Source: a virus. Taken from it: a DNA stretch of 49,978 bases. The notes under the pieces were generated by a model. That model was not told the DNA's origin, searched no databases, and was given only the letters and a program-made list of their open reading frames with translations. The DNA lies in the IMG/VR virus record IMGVR_UViG_3300009593_000026, positions 1 to 49,978 of that record. One strand, given 5' to 3'. Of this stretch, positions 29,981 to 38,074 are shown piece by piece; the stretch's first letter is position 1, and each line of letters starts with the position of its first letter. Both the position numbers and the translations under genes were made by a program.

Positions 29981-30387
29981 TATGTTTTCTCCAACAAGAA
30001 GTCTACAGTTTGGGTAAGAGTTTCACCGATAATAGTGTAATCAACCTCAACTTCAAGATCATTGGTATCAGCTACCTCTAATCTAACTTCATTAATAACA
30101 ACACGTGGTTCAAATCGTGCACATACGTTAAATATTTCTTCTTTTAATTCCTCAGACATAAAGACATCGAAATTTTCAAAGAGCATTTGACGTAACCGTG
30201 ATCCTTTAGTTGGTTGGAAAGGTCTCTCTCCAAACCCAGTCAGGATCAGGTTTTTGATGGATTGCTTAATAGCGTTCTCATTTTTAACCACAGAAAAATC
30301 CTCAGTATTGGGGTTGTTTTTCATCCCTATACTGAGGTCACGGAACTGTCTCGACAAGTTCCTTTCTGCTTTAAACCTATACGCCAT
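29980..30387 (-). CDS. 25: Baseplate wedge protein gp25
   Basis: The product has 135 residues, close to T4 gp25 (132 residues), the sheath-initiating wedge protein with a GPW/gp25 fold. Visible family features are NAIKQSIKNLILTGFGERPFQPTKGSRLRQMLFENFD and the closing VEVDYTIIGETLTQTVDFLLEKT. It is coupled to gp6 by TAATG. Its ATG lies in the middle of a perfect 12-base palindrome, CGCCATATGGCG (30382-30393). No clear Shine-Dalgarno sequence is seen. Confidence 0.93.
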   Translation of the reverse strand: MAYRFKAERNLSRQFRDLSIGMKNNPNTEDFSVVKNENAIKQSIKNLILTGFGERPFQPTKGSRLRQMLFENFDVFMSEELKEEIFNVCARFEPRVVINEVRLEVADTNDLEVEVDYTIIGETLTQTVDFLLEKT

Positions 30388-30421
30388 ATGGCGGTATTAT
30401 TGTATTCGTATTTCTATTTAG

Positions 30422-30574
30422 TCACTTTCCTTGTCCTCGGTACTTCTTCCTTGCTTTATTTCTTGAAGTTGCACTCAATTTAGTGTGCTTACCCATCCCT
30501 TGACGGGTCTTTTTAGGTGTTGCTTCAACAAAGGTAGAAGAACCCCAAGCACCTGATTTGGTTTTTACTGCCAT
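30422..30574 (-). CDS. Small basic conserved-type protein, 50 residues
   Basis: The frame starts at ATG 30574 (MAVKTKSGAWGSSTFVEATP) and ends ...KKYRGQGK with TGA at 30422. It is rich in Lys and Arg and has the pattern WGSSTFVEATPKKTRQG...KH.K...RNKARKKYRGQG. As far as I recall, small proteins of this pattern recur in T4-like marine phages. It sits between the PAAR gene and gp25 with no competing frame. The function is unknown; a nucleic-acid or virion-binding peptide is possible. Confidence 0.75.
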   Translation of the reverse strand: MAVKTKSGAWGSSTFVEATPKKTRQGMGKHTKLSATSRNKARKKYRGQGK

Positions 30575-30590
30575 AATGCGTTTGCTGTTT

Positions 30591-31124
30591 CTATGATGCT
30601 AACACATTTGGACTACCAAATGCAACCACTGATGAACAAGGCCAACTTTTACCTGGTTTTCCAAACCCAAGGGGATCCATAATACGTCCTATTGGGATCT
30701 TAAATGCTAAAACTGTTTTTGTAGTAGCATAAAGGAGTCTCCAATGTCCTTTACCTAGCATATCCTCTGTTGTAAGGAGACTGCAAATGGTTGGAGTTGG
30801 AATAATACAAGTTGCTTTACCACAAGGACAAAGATAATTGATAATATTGGTTGTTGGTGATAAATGTGGTATAAATTGATCACCAAAAATCATAATTGGT
30901 AAACCATTGACGAGAACCGTTGCCCTCATTGGGTTTATGGCAGTAAGTGGGACTAGTGGCATTGGGGGCCACATACAAGTCTTCTCCTTAACAATAATAG
31001 GCAGTTGAATCGGTGGTGTACCGCAAGTCTGTGTACTGTGTATTGTTGAAGGAATAGGCACACCGTGCCCTGAACAGGGTAGTCCATTATGGTGTGCAAC
31101 TGGTCGTAAGAGTCCTAATGCCAT
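30591..31124 (-). CDS. PAAR-type spike-tip protein candidate
   Basis: This 177-residue protein has the layout of PAAR proteins, which cap the central spike of contractile tails (T4 gp5.4 is one). Near the N-terminus it has PCSGHGVPIPS..H, then TVLVNGLPIMIFGDQFIPH, a CPCGK segment, and at the end SSVVAFGSPNVLAS, which resembles the usual ATGSP.V..NG. Cys and His residues that could hold the metal ion are present. It is coupled to the 1253-residue gene by TAATG. The gene order, spike tip near gp25 and gp6, supports a baseplate role. The family match is by motif only. Confidence 0.65.
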   Translation of the reverse strand: MALGLLRPVAHHNGLPCSGHGVPIPSTIHSTQTCGTPPIQLPIIVKEKTCMWPPMPLVPLTAINPMRATVLVNGLPIMIFGDQFIPHLSPTTNIINYLCPCGKATCIIPTPTICSLLTTEDMLGKGHWRLLYATTKTVLAFKIPIGRIMDPLGFGKPGKSWPCSSVVAFGSPNVLAS

Positions 31125-34100
31125 TATTGATCTTGGTTAGTTAAATCACATTCATCGAAATATGGGTTACCCCATCTCTTAATTGAATCTTCTAATAGGT
31201 TTGTTGCTCCAGGTAAGTAGTTTGCCCAGTGCATCTTGCCATTCCACGGTCCTATTTCTATGTATGGATTGTCTTCTGTAGTTTTACCTGTATCAAATGC
31301 AACTGTAGAGTGTACAACCTCACTGAGAGCAGAGCAATTACCATATTGACCGAATATACTACTCTGAATCCACGTAGTAGGTGACGTAAAAGGTGATCCT
31401 GAGCAAATATCATCACTTGCCTGACCATTTCCACTATTGTCATATGCACTATACACATCCAAAACACCATCTGCAACAAAATTATGCCAACAAAGATCTG
31501 GAAACTTATTACCACTACATCCATCTAACTGGATAGTATTGTAATCGTGCGTTTCAGACGTTCCATTGTTAGTAACAGTTACAGAACCAGGTGCATACGC
31601 CGTATAGTTGTCAGGACCAACCCAAGTAGCGAGTTTCTCGAGCTCTGTCCCATAGAAATCGAATGTAGTTTCATCACCAGCACTAGGAACGAACGTATAA
31701 TTACCACCACCTGAACTAAAACACCGTCCTTTTACCGAAGAACCACGTGTACAGGAGTGAGATTTATCATTTGGACCAGCTGGGCGTGGTTTTGTGTAAG
31801 AAGGCTTGGGTAAAGACTCCAACCAATCTAAGAATCTCTGGTTAATTACCTCACCTTTTTGGGAAACATCACCTTCACACCATATTGATACACGTACTTG
31901 AGCGAATTCTTCCTTACTTCCGCAATATTTGTAAGGTAGATACCCATAAGTTGTGCTTTCACCGTACTGATTGAATGCAACATATGGACAAGGTATGTCA
32001 AAGAAACGCCTAACTTGATAAAATTTGGTCTGAAATGTCTCTAAACACTCTCCACCAAACATTCCAGGCATTCCAGCAGCCATTTTACTCTCAACAAAAT
32101 CAGCATTGTCAACAGAATGCGATACAGAATCCGAAATAAACGCATCATTCTGTCCCCAAGTTGCATCAGCGTTCAAAATTTGACTCTGATATTCTTTTGG
32201 ATCAAGATATGTGCTTAAATTTGTCCATCCTTTACCTACACCTGGGTTTAAACACGCAACAGGTACCTGATCACAGAATTTTGTCTTTTCATCAGGGTCA
32301 TAATCAGTAGCTTTAATGTACCCAGAGACATATTCAGACTGAATAGGTTGGTTAAATTGTTTAAATGACTCTTTTGCGTATCCTAAACCTTCACCCCAAG
32401 CATCTAATGCTGCTTTATCTGGTATATTTTCACCTTCAGTATCAGATTTTAGTGATCTATCCAATTCTTCTTCAAGTCCTACAGCACTTTCAGCAACATA
32501 TGAGTCACTACGAGTCTTTGTATCACGTTGTACTACAGAGATCTGTACTTCTTCACCAGGTTGATAACCAGCACCTGGGTCAGTAATGGTTACTGTCTTG
32601 ACACAACCTAATGCATCTATAGTAACAGTCGCTTCTGCTTGCTTAATATTACCAGTATATCCAGCTTCAGTGATATATTGTTGATTTTTTACGTTACCTG
32701 CAACGTTTGTAGCATCATAACCTGCCTCTTTAAAGTCATCATTAGTCTGATAACTGATTGCAATCTCTCCAGATACGTTATCTTCGAAGGTTTCTGGTAT
32801 ATGAGACGCAGTATCAGAGTATCCTTCTTGTCTTGCAAGGTCAGGAATAGAAATAACCACCTGTGGGACTTTATAATCTCTACCACCATTGATGATTTCA
32901 ATAGATCCTATTTGTCCTGCATCATTAACTGTTGCTTCTAGTATAGCTTCATCAAAATCTCTTAAGGGTATCTTTGCTTCATTGTCAATTTCTACCTTAT
33001 AATATGACAATTTCTTTGGAAATTCATATACTCCAAAGAATGCTGCTTTGTCCTTTATACCGTATCCAGCTAAAATTGAAGCAATTGCACCATTCTCAGA
33101 GTTAAATGTCTGTTGATATTGGAAAGTATTGCCATTTTGACCTGCTATAGGTTGTAATCTCATATAACCACATCTTAATTCATCACCAAAATACCTTACA
33201 TTTTGGATCAACCACCCATTTATAGTCTCACCAATCGTATAGAACCCATCTTCGTTCGTATATCTGAAGAATAGCATCAAATCATCGGTTCCTACAGCCC
33301 AAAATGACTCTTGAAGACCACTTCCAGCTGGTGCATCGACTGAAATATGTGTTTTTTGGGTTACCCACGCATCTTGACGCATCTCATAGTAATAAGAATG
33401 GTAATTAAACGTTGGTTCAACATTAGATCCTGATTGTGGTAAGCAAGGAGCATTAGTAGTGATCAAATTGATGCCATATATGGGTCCAGAGAAGGGAAAT
33501 ACGGTATCATACAGATAATATACGAATTGACCCTCAAAAGCGTCGTGAAAACCCAAAAATCGGGGTAAAGCTGCCTTTACAGCACCATTTTTGCCATAAT
33601 ACCACTCAAAATTGCCTTTTTCATCGATTAATTCGGCATTATCGGGGTTTCCCCAACCTAAAGTGCTTGCTGGACTGCTTTGTCGCTCATAACTTCTTAA
33701 TCTAAACTGTCCACCTGAGTTCTCTGCCTCAAATTCGTACCAAGTTGACCTATCTACCTCTCCAGTATTGATAGGTTTGCCTGATTCAACAACCTGCTTT
33801 TTCTTACGTGGTGCATTTCTAGAGAACACATACCCCAATATACCTTGATACTTGTATGCCTGATCTAGTGGTAACTTACAGTTAGGGACACCAGGAATGT
33901 CCATCTCTAGGTTGTACTCATTGGCTGGGTCTGTAGTATAGAAATCATCGATGATATCTAACCTCTTATAATGATACAAAGGTATTAGTGACTCACCAGG
34001 ATGTGTTACACCTGCAGAGACTGCTGCAGCAGATGAAGACCAGATATGTCCTAGACTAGCAACTGAGGGACCTGGGTCATTAAGTATACTTGTAGTAAGT

Positions 34101-34885
34101 GAAGCATTGCAATCACTACCGTTTCCATCCTTAAAGCATATCTTAGTATTACTATCTTGTAAGGTAAACCCTGCAGCATTACCATTAGTAATGGTACAGT
34201 TGTATGTTTGACCACCTGTAATCGTAGCAGTCTGTGGAACTGCAGTACCAGTCCTTCCACTTTGGGTAAATGATATATTCAGACCAGGAATTGCATATGT
34301 TCCTAATGCAGTACCAGCAGTACTAGGATTATCGTTCCAACTAAAGTTAAATGTAATCGTAGCGGTACCTGATCCTGTACAAACTAGATTACCACTTGCA
34401 TCAAATGATGCTGCTACTGTACTAGCACCACTAACTGTGGAGAAGTAACTATTAAAGTTTGCAGCGTCATATAATAAGAATAATTCTTGATTACCAGTCA
34501 GACTCTTCTCTGATGTATAAAAGACCTCCCTCTTATTCCTAGGTTCTGCATTATAACGTCTAGGATTAAAAGGAACGCTATCAGGTAGTTCTTTTAAGTA
34601 ATGCCAAGTATGATCTACTCTCCTACAAGAGAACCATCTCCATATAGGTCTTCTTTCCGCATCGCAGTTAGCAACGCAAGTCTCAACCTGTGTTCCGATA
34701 TAATAAACTTCATCTTTTCCAAATTCATATGATCCAGGACCACTTCCTTCCACCTTAATCTGATACCCACCAGGACCGAACTGGGCAAATGCTTGATGAT
34801 CTTCAGTTGTATATGAACGGGAGTATTCGTGTGAATCTACGGGATTCTGATAACTACGTCCTGTCTCTATCAGGTAAGCTGGCAT
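31124..34885 (-). CDS. Large structural protein, 1253 residues
   Basis: The protein is probably a baseplate or tail-fibre component. Residues about 290-355 (IPLYHYKRLDIIDDFYTTDP...YQGILGYVF) match the DUF5648-like module often found in extracellular and phage proteins. Around 660-690 and 760-785 there are GGRDY and GAGY beta repeats (IEIINGGRDYKVPQVVISI, ITDPGAGYQPGEEVQISV) of the kind found in the giant protein. The C-terminal 300 residues are rich in Cys, Trp and Tyr. It starts inside the upstream 87-residue gene (32-base overlap) and ends coupled to the PAAR gene. No enzyme motif is visible. Confidence 0.75.
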   Translation of the reverse strand: MPAYLIETGRSYQNPVDSHEYSRSYTTEDHQAFAQFGPGGYQIKVEGSGPGSYEFGKDEVYYIGTQVETCVANCDAERRPIWRWFSCRRVDHTWHYLKELPDSVPFNPRRYNAEPRNKREVFYTSEKSLTGNQELFLLYDAANFNSYFSTVSGASTVAASFDASGNLVCTGSGTATITFNFSWNDNPSTAGTALGTYAIPGLNISFTQSGRTGTAVPQTATITGGQTYNCTITNGNAAGFTLQDSNTKICFKDGNGSDCNASLTTSILNDPGPSVASLGHIWSSSAAAVSAGVTHPGESLIPLYHYKRLDIIDDFYTTDPANEYNLEMDIPGVPNCKLPLDQAYKYQGILGYVFSRNAPRKKKQVVESGKPINTGEVDRSTWYEFEAENSGGQFRLRSYERQSSPASTLGWGNPDNAELIDEKGNFEWYYGKNGAVKAALPRFLGFHDAFEGQFVYYLYDTVFPFSGPIYGINLITTNAPCLPQSGSNVEPTFNYHSYYYEMRQDAWVTQKTHISVDAPAGSGLQESFWAVGTDDLMLFFRYTNEDGFYTIGETINGWLIQNVRYFGDELRCGYMRLQPIAGQNGNTFQYQQTFNSENGAIASILAGYGIKDKAAFFGVYEFPKKLSYYKVEIDNEAKIPLRDFDEAILEATVNDAGQIGSIEIINGGRDYKVPQVVISIPDLARQEGYSDTASHIPETFEDNVSGEIAISYQTNDDFKEAGYDATNVAGNVKNQQYITEAGYTGNIKQAEATVTIDALGCVKTVTITDPGAGYQPGEEVQISVVQRDTKTRSDSYVAESAVGLEEELDRSLKSDTEGENIPDKAALDAWGEGLGYAKESFKQFNQPIQSEYVSGYIKATDYDPDEKTKFCDQVPVACLNPGVGKGWTNLSTYLDPKEYQSQILNADATWGQNDAFISDSVSHSVDNADFVESKMAAGMPGMFGGECLETFQTKFYQVRRFFDIPCPYVAFNQYGESTTYGYLPYKYCGSKEEFAQVRVSIWCEGDVSQKGEVINQRFLDWLESLPKPSYTKPRPAGPNDKSHSCTRGSSVKGRCFSSGGGNYTFVPSAGDETTFDFYGTELEKLATWVGPDNYTAYAPGSVTVTNNGTSETHDYNTIQLDGCSGNKFPDLCWHNFVADGVLDVYSAYDNSGNGQASDDICSGSPFTSPTTWIQSSIFGQYGNCSALSEVVHSTVAFDTGKTTEDNPYIEIGPWNGKMHWANYLPGATNLLEDSIKRWGNPYFDECDLTNQDQ

Positions 34886-35117
34886 TTAGGTAATGTACCT
34901 CCAACTTATTTAGTCGGTCATATAGATCATCAAATACTTCTTTTAGATTAGAATACTTGTCTGTTCCTGGTATCTTATACTGTATCATCTCTGCTCCACG
35001 CTTTAAGAACGCTTCGTGAGACTGAGCTTGTTTGGCAAGAGTCTTGATGGATTCAGCAATCCTTTCAAACCTCCATTCCAACTCGGCTTCATATGATTCA
35101 AATTCAGGGATTTCCAT
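34854..35117 (-). CDS. Small helical protein upstream of the structural block
   Basis: The 87-residue product is highly charged and predicted helical. Its pattern is MEIPEFESYEAELEWRFERI...LKEVFDDLYDRLNKLEVHYLN, which could form a coiled coil. It is the first gene of the structural block and overlaps the 1253-residue gene by 32 bases. I do not recognise the family. A small virion or chaperone role is a guess from position. Confidence 0.65.
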   Translation of the reverse strand: MEIPEFESYEAELEWRFERIAESIKTLAKQAQSHEAFLKRGAEMIQYKIPGTDKYSNLKEVFDDLYDRLNKLEVHYLNASLPDRDRT

Positions 35118-35119
35118 AA

Positions 35120-35677
35120 TTAACTTAATAGTGCTAAATCTGAGAAATCACGCTTGATACGTGGTTTCTTCAGTCTTTCTTGTTCTTCCTTAAACCATAG
35201 GTCTGCTTTACCGTCCCAATACGTATCATTGAAGTCACGCTTGATACGATTAAGTTTCGTTCCTCTAGCTCGTAAGCATTTGGATATACTGTTAAAACCT
35301 ACTCCCACCTCTTCTCTAATCTCTATCCATTTCTTACCTTCATCGTACATCTTATAGATCATATCACGTTTTTCATCAGCAAGTCTAGGTGCACCAGGTA
35401 ATCTACCTTCTGCTCTTGCCTTTGCTTGACCTCTTCTAACACTCTCAGACCAAGCTTTATCTCTTAATGAGTATCTCAAACCGTGTACCCACTTATGATG
35501 TGGGACGCATACTGTAATCTGGTTATGTGGGTGGTTATTAATCCAATCCCTGTCTATAGTAGAACCTTCATACTCTTTGCCGATCATATCATCAGCTAGT
35601 TTCGAATTTCTTTGTATAATATGGTGGTGATGTAGGTTCTCAGTGGTGCCACAAATGACACAACAATCCATTTGCAT
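35120..35677 (-). CDS. HNH endonuclease with C-terminal helix-turn-helix
   Basis: The 185-residue protein has an HNH-type zinc/catalytic module at residues 6-61: C6..C9, HHHH at 16-19, an Asn at 52 and C57..HH 60-61. A basic stretch follows (RRGQAKARAEGRLPGAPR) and then a resolvase-like helix-turn-helix at about 117-136 (EIREEVGVGFNSISKCLRARG). This layout suits a free-standing homing endonuclease that cuts near its own gene. It sits between the structural block and a 2OG oxygenase gene. An ATG two codons downstream is an alternative start. No Shine-Dalgarno sequence is visible. Confidence 0.75.
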   Translation of the reverse strand: MQMDCCVICGTTENLHHHHIIQRNSKLADDMIGKEYEGSTIDRDWINNHPHNQITVCVPHHKWVHGLRYSLRDKAWSESVRRGQAKARAEGRLPGAPRLADEKRDMIYKMYDEGKKWIEIREEVGVGFNSISKCLRARGTKLNRIKRDFNDTYWDGKADLWFKEEQERLKKPRIKRDFSDLALLS

Positions 35678-35679
35678 TT

Positions 35680-36195
35680 TTAAAAGTAGTTTAAGTTTAT
35701 TACAATACGTCTTTCGTCAGTTGAAGTTGTTCCGCAATGCATCATAGACTCAGGAAATGTTACTAACCTGTTCCCTACTGATTCAATTTTCGAACCATCT
35801 TCAAATAAGGAAAAACCATCGTTATCATTTATATAGTAGATTGAGGTCTTTGATTCCCCTTTTTTATCATCGTTTATGTCGTTATGCATTTCAAACTCAC
35901 GGACAGCATCCGCAACTGGGGTCATATTCGCCTTCACTCGTATAATTGCCCTCGGTTTAATCTTGTTTATTAATCCTAGTATAAGGTCGTACTCAGGGGT
36001 CATAGGAACCCCATTAGAGTACATTAGGTTAAACATATGCCAGTTATACTTCTCCTTCTCAATTAAGTCAGGATCAAACATCTGGGCAATATGATTGGTC
36101 TTCCTCCCATAGTACCAAGGGAAGGTATCTGCTTCTATAGCCGTTCTTAGATGATCATATTCATACGGATCTAAGAATCTATCATTAATCTCCAT
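35680..36195 (-). CDS. 2-oxoglutarate/Fe(II) oxygenase
   Basis: The 171-residue protein carries the full facial triad of this superfamily: H104-N-D106 (FEMHNDIN), then H153 (MMHCGTTSTDERRIVINLN) and R162/R163 for the 2-oxoglutarate carboxylate. Such enzymes hydroxylate proteins, nucleobases or small molecules and are frequent in T4-like cyanophages; the substrate here is unknown. The leader contains CCTCCTCCGCC rather than a Shine-Dalgarno sequence. Its neighbours are an HNH gene downstream and small unknown genes upstream. Confidence 0.85.
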   Translation of the reverse strand: MEINDRFLDPYEYDHLRTAIEADTFPWYYGRKTNHIAQMFDPDLIEKEKYNWHMFNLMYSNGVPMTPEYDLILGLINKIKPRAIIRVKANMTPVADAVREFEMHNDINDDKKGESKTSIYYINDNDGFSLFEDGSKIESVGNRLVTFPESMMHCGTTSTDERRIVINLNYF

Positions 36196-36237
36196 AATGT
36201 TGCGTCGCTCGGCGGAGGAGGGGTTTTAAGGGGTTTA

Positions 36238-36435
36238 CTACTCTAAGAAATCATCACCAGATTCCAACTTTGTTCTTATACTTCTCCATATCCTCTGTAC
36301 ATTTTCAAGGGGTTTGCCACCACAGACCTCAGCCTTGTATAACAAACACCATTTGCCAGAGTTGCATATTAACTGACGTTCTTCCTTAGTGAACGTAGCA
36401 GTCCATTCAGTCTGCGGTTCCGACTGCTTGCTCAT
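36238..36435 (-). CDS. Hypothetical protein, 65 residues
   Basis: The frame stays open upstream, but the first ATG is at 36435 (MSKQSEPQTEWTATFTKEER). It overlaps the end of the 58-residue gene by 29 bases. The product is polar with a C-terminal helix (NVQRIWRSIRTKLE). I do not recognise it. There is no strong Shine-Dalgarno sequence, so the start is uncertain. Confidence 0.55.
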   Translation of the reverse strand: MSKQSEPQTEWTATFTKEERQLICNSGKWCLLYKAEVCGGKPLENVQRIWRSIRTKLESGDDFLE

Positions 36436-36583
36436 TATAATAGGGTTGCGTGTGTTCAAGTTTTCTGAGAATGCTGTTGCAAGTCTCGTATGCTGCGTGT
36501 TTGAAAGGACCAATGTGGTTCATTTGGTAATACCTAACAGCATCATAACACAATTTTTCCTCTTGTGAAGTAAAATCACTCAT
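36407..36583 (-). CDS. Hypothetical protein, 58 residues
   Basis: The frame starts at ATG 36583 (MSDFTSQEEKLCYDAVRYYQ) with TTGGAGAAAACCAACA just upstream, a good Shine-Dalgarno sequence, and ends at TGA 36407. It overlaps the stop of the AbrB-like gene (ATGAGTGA). The sequence YYQMNHIGPFKHAAYETCNS suggests a small helical protein. Function unknown. Confidence 0.7.
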   Translation of the reverse strand: MSDFTSQEEKLCYDAVRYYQMNHIGPFKHAAYETCNSILRKLEHTQPYYNEQAVGTAD

Positions 36584-36740
36584 TGTTGGTTTTCTCCAAT
36601 AAAATGGTTTCGTTATCTACACTATATTCTACCTCATCACCTGCCATTAAGTCAGCTTCTGCGAATATAGTGTCTGGTAGAATAACGTACAGATCCCCTG
36701 TATGGTCATCCTCCAATATCTTAGTGGTAAATCTATGCAT
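36576..36740 (-). CDS. AbrB/MazE-like small protein, 54 residues
   Basis: Starts at ATG 36740 (MHRFTTKILEDDHTGDLYVI). The pattern ILEDDHTGDLYVILPD...LMAGDEVEYSVDNETILLEK is that of swapped-hairpin AbrB/SpoVT-type domains: paired strands, a P-D/E turn, a G-D-x-V/L-E turn and a last strand. Such domains bind DNA or act as antitoxins. No partner toxin gene is recognised next to it. It overlaps the NlpC/P60-like gene by 8 bases and the 58-residue gene by 8 bases, so it belongs to one operon. Confidence 0.6.
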   Translation of the reverse strand: MHRFTTKILEDDHTGDLYVILPDTIFAEADLMAGDEVEYSVDNETILLEKTNNE

Positions 36741-37149
36741 CTTTTCTTATCACGTAGAGTGTCTTCGGTATATAGGATTGAACTGACTCTATCTTTGAGA
36801 CATCAAATGCTAGATGATGTAATAAGTAACCTTCTCCAATGTATACAGCACAATGATTGAGACGTTTATCCAATCTCATCACCAATATATCAAACTTCTG
36901 CAGATCGTCTATATCAAAGACTTCTCCCATCTCTGATGTTTTCAGTACAGACCACCCTTCTGCCTCCCACAGGTCTTTGAGGAACTCTTTGGCGGTGAAA
37001 CTGTAGTCTTCTTTGCAGGTATGGTAGCCAATGTCCTTACCCATATCATAAAGAAGGGTGAAGCAACCCCCACCCTTAGTCTTAGACCATTCTCTGCCAA
37101 GGTAGTGGTAGTACTGGTCTTCTAATTTCTTTTTAACCTTTTTGGTCAT
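36733..37149 (-). CDS. NlpC/P60-like cysteine peptidase
   Basis: The 138-residue product looks like the NlpC/P60 papain-like fold used by phages to cut peptidoglycan stem peptides or in tail assembly. The likely nucleophile is C29 in KGGGCFTLLYDMGKDIG. The likely base is H99 in RLNHCAVYIGEGYLLHHL, and the C-terminal LYVIRK strand matches the family. It starts after AGGAAAAAA, a usable Shine-Dalgarno sequence, at the head of an operon with the AbrB-like and 58- and 65-residue genes. Other cyanophage-like genomes carry similar short NlpC/P60 proteins, as far as I recall. Confidence 0.7.
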   Translation of the reverse strand: MTKKVKKKLEDQYYHYLGREWSKTKGGGCFTLLYDMGKDIGYHTCKEDYSFTAKEFLKDLWEAEGWSVLKTSEMGEVFDIDDLQKFDILVMRLDKRLNHCAVYIGEGYLLHHLAFDVSKIESVQSYIPKTLYVIRKDA

Positions 37150-37150
37150 T

Positions 37151-37371
37151 TTTTTCCTGCGGAATTTTTTATATATCTAGGTACCATTTATTGCGATTTC
37201 GATAATATATGCCATCCTATACTTTTGTAGGTTACACTAACTCGAAAAATTAATATACAGTTCTTATCACATAGTGGTGCTAATTGCAACTGAATTGTTA
37301 ACACTTTGCAACGCTACGGGTTTGTGTTAATTAGTGTTGACAATCGTCTCACTATGTGTTAGTTAGTGTCG
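37151..37371 (-). other. Intergenic region upstream of the NlpC/P60-like operon
   Basis: These 221 bases hold no gene. They are AT-rich and carry direct repeats: TTTGTGTTAATTAGTGTT at 37321-37338 (again at 37867-37884) and CGCTACG at 37312-37318 and 37370-37376. A plus-strand TTGACA occurs at 37337-37342. On the minus strand, which reads into the NlpC/P60-like gene, I see no strong promoter, only weak TATATT and TATATA boxes. Confidence 0.6.
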
Positions 37372-37587
37372 CTACGAGTTGTTAATACTTTCCTCCTCAT
37401 ATTGCACGTCATAACATAACCCTTCCGCAATGAAATAATCGCATAATTGTTGATACTGAAGCAACTGCTCATTTAGTCCACAATCTATTAAGAACTGTGC
37501 CAGGTCTATTTGTTCATCAGGGGGTAAATTACCCTCGTCTAATAGATCCAAATAGATCGCATATTTACTGGGAATGTGTATAGTCAA
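37372..37587 (-). CDS. Hypothetical acidic protein, about 71 residues
   Basis: The protein core is PSKYAIYLDLLDEGNLPPDEQIDLAQFLIDCGL, a pattern I associate with a small conserved protein of marine T4-like phages. The frame has no ATG. TTG at 37587 is preceded nine bases upstream by GGAG, while GTG at 37614 has a badly spaced GAGG, so I chose TTG. It overlaps the preceding 47-residue gene by 23 bases. Function unknown. Confidence 0.6.
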   Translation of the reverse strand: MTIHIPSKYAIYLDLLDEGNLPPDEQIDLAQFLIDCGLNEQLLQYQQLCDYFIAEGLCYDVQYEEESINNS

Positions 37588-37708
37588 GATCCAAATCTCC
37601 AAATGAACTATCACTAACCTCGACTAGATTAGCGTCTTGATTATCACTATTATCAAGCATATATTCCACCCATTCTTTACTATTAGTGGGTTTAATTTGT
37701 TTGTCCAT
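37565..37708 (-). CDS. Hypothetical acidic protein, 47 residues
   Basis: Starts at ATG 37708 (MDKQIKPTNSKEWVEYMLDN), overlapping the end of the 52-residue gene by 17 bases. AGGA lies about 11 bases before the ATG. The C-terminal half is strongly acidic (DNQDANLVEVSDSSFGDLDLD). I do not recognise the family. Confidence 0.5.
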   Translation of the reverse strand: MDKQIKPTNSKEWVEYMLDNSDNQDANLVEVSDSSFGDLDLDYTHSQ

Positions 37709-37850
37709 TTGTGTTAGTTTCCTGGAATGATTGTGAGTTGGATTGTTTATAATCAAGTGCCTTATTACGCCTTGATTTGTTTCTCTTTTCTCTCAAACTT
37801 TTTGGTCTATTTGATACATACGTGTCGTTACGTTTGTAAGTCCTTCCCAT
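37692..37850 (-). CDS. Small basic protein, 52 residues
   Basis: Starts at ATG 37850 (MGRTYKRNDTYVSNRPKSLR) and ends at TAA 37692. The first 35 residues are very rich in Arg, Lys and Asn (REKRNKSRRNK), so it may bind nucleic acid. Small MGRTY.R.D proteins of this type recur in marine T4-like phages, as far as I recall. It is the first gene after the strong minus-strand promoter at 37894-37922. No Shine-Dalgarno sequence is seen. Confidence 0.65.
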   Translation of the reverse strand: MGRTYKRNDTYVSNRPKSLREKRNKSRRNKALDYKQSNSQSFQETNTNGQTN

Positions 37851-37893
37851 TGGAAATTAGAGCGAGTTTGTGTTAATTAGTGTTCATACAGTT

Positions 37894-37922
37894 AGTATAA
37901 ACGAATTGTGGAAAAATGTCAA
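37894..37922 (-). promoter_or_regulatory. Consensus-like sigma70-type promoter, minus strand
   Basis: The minus strand reads TTGACA (37922-37917), 17 bases, then TATACT (37899-37894). This is a perfect -35 box and a 5-of-6 -10 box at the best spacing. It would start transcription near 37887 and drive the 52-, 47- and 71-residue genes. Such promoters are used for early genes by host RNA polymerase. Confidence 0.7.
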
Positions 37923-37957
37923 TGGTTTGTGTCACAAATATGTGTGTCCCCTATGTG

Positions 37958-37986
37958 TTGACAACTGTTCCGTTCTTATATATACT
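37958..37986 (+). promoter_or_regulatory. Consensus-like sigma70-type promoter, plus strand
   Basis: The plus strand reads TTGACA (37958-37963), 17 bases, then TATACT (37981-37986), the same boxes and spacing as the minus-strand promoter 36 bases away. It would transcribe to the right, antisense to the HNH gene at 38125-38454. There is no plus-strand gene downstream, so its product would be a non-coding or antisense RNA. Confidence 0.5.
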
Positions 37987-38074
37987 CCTAACACCGCTAT
38001 TCCTCGTGGGGTTTATAACATTTAAGAGCATCAATATAAAACACTAAAGTATGTTTATTTAACCATTTATTTAA

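Noticed and set aside
36238-36513. Longer 91-residue frame starting with TTG at 36513
   Set aside because: It would overlap the 58-residue gene by 107 bases; the internal ATG at 36435 is more likely.
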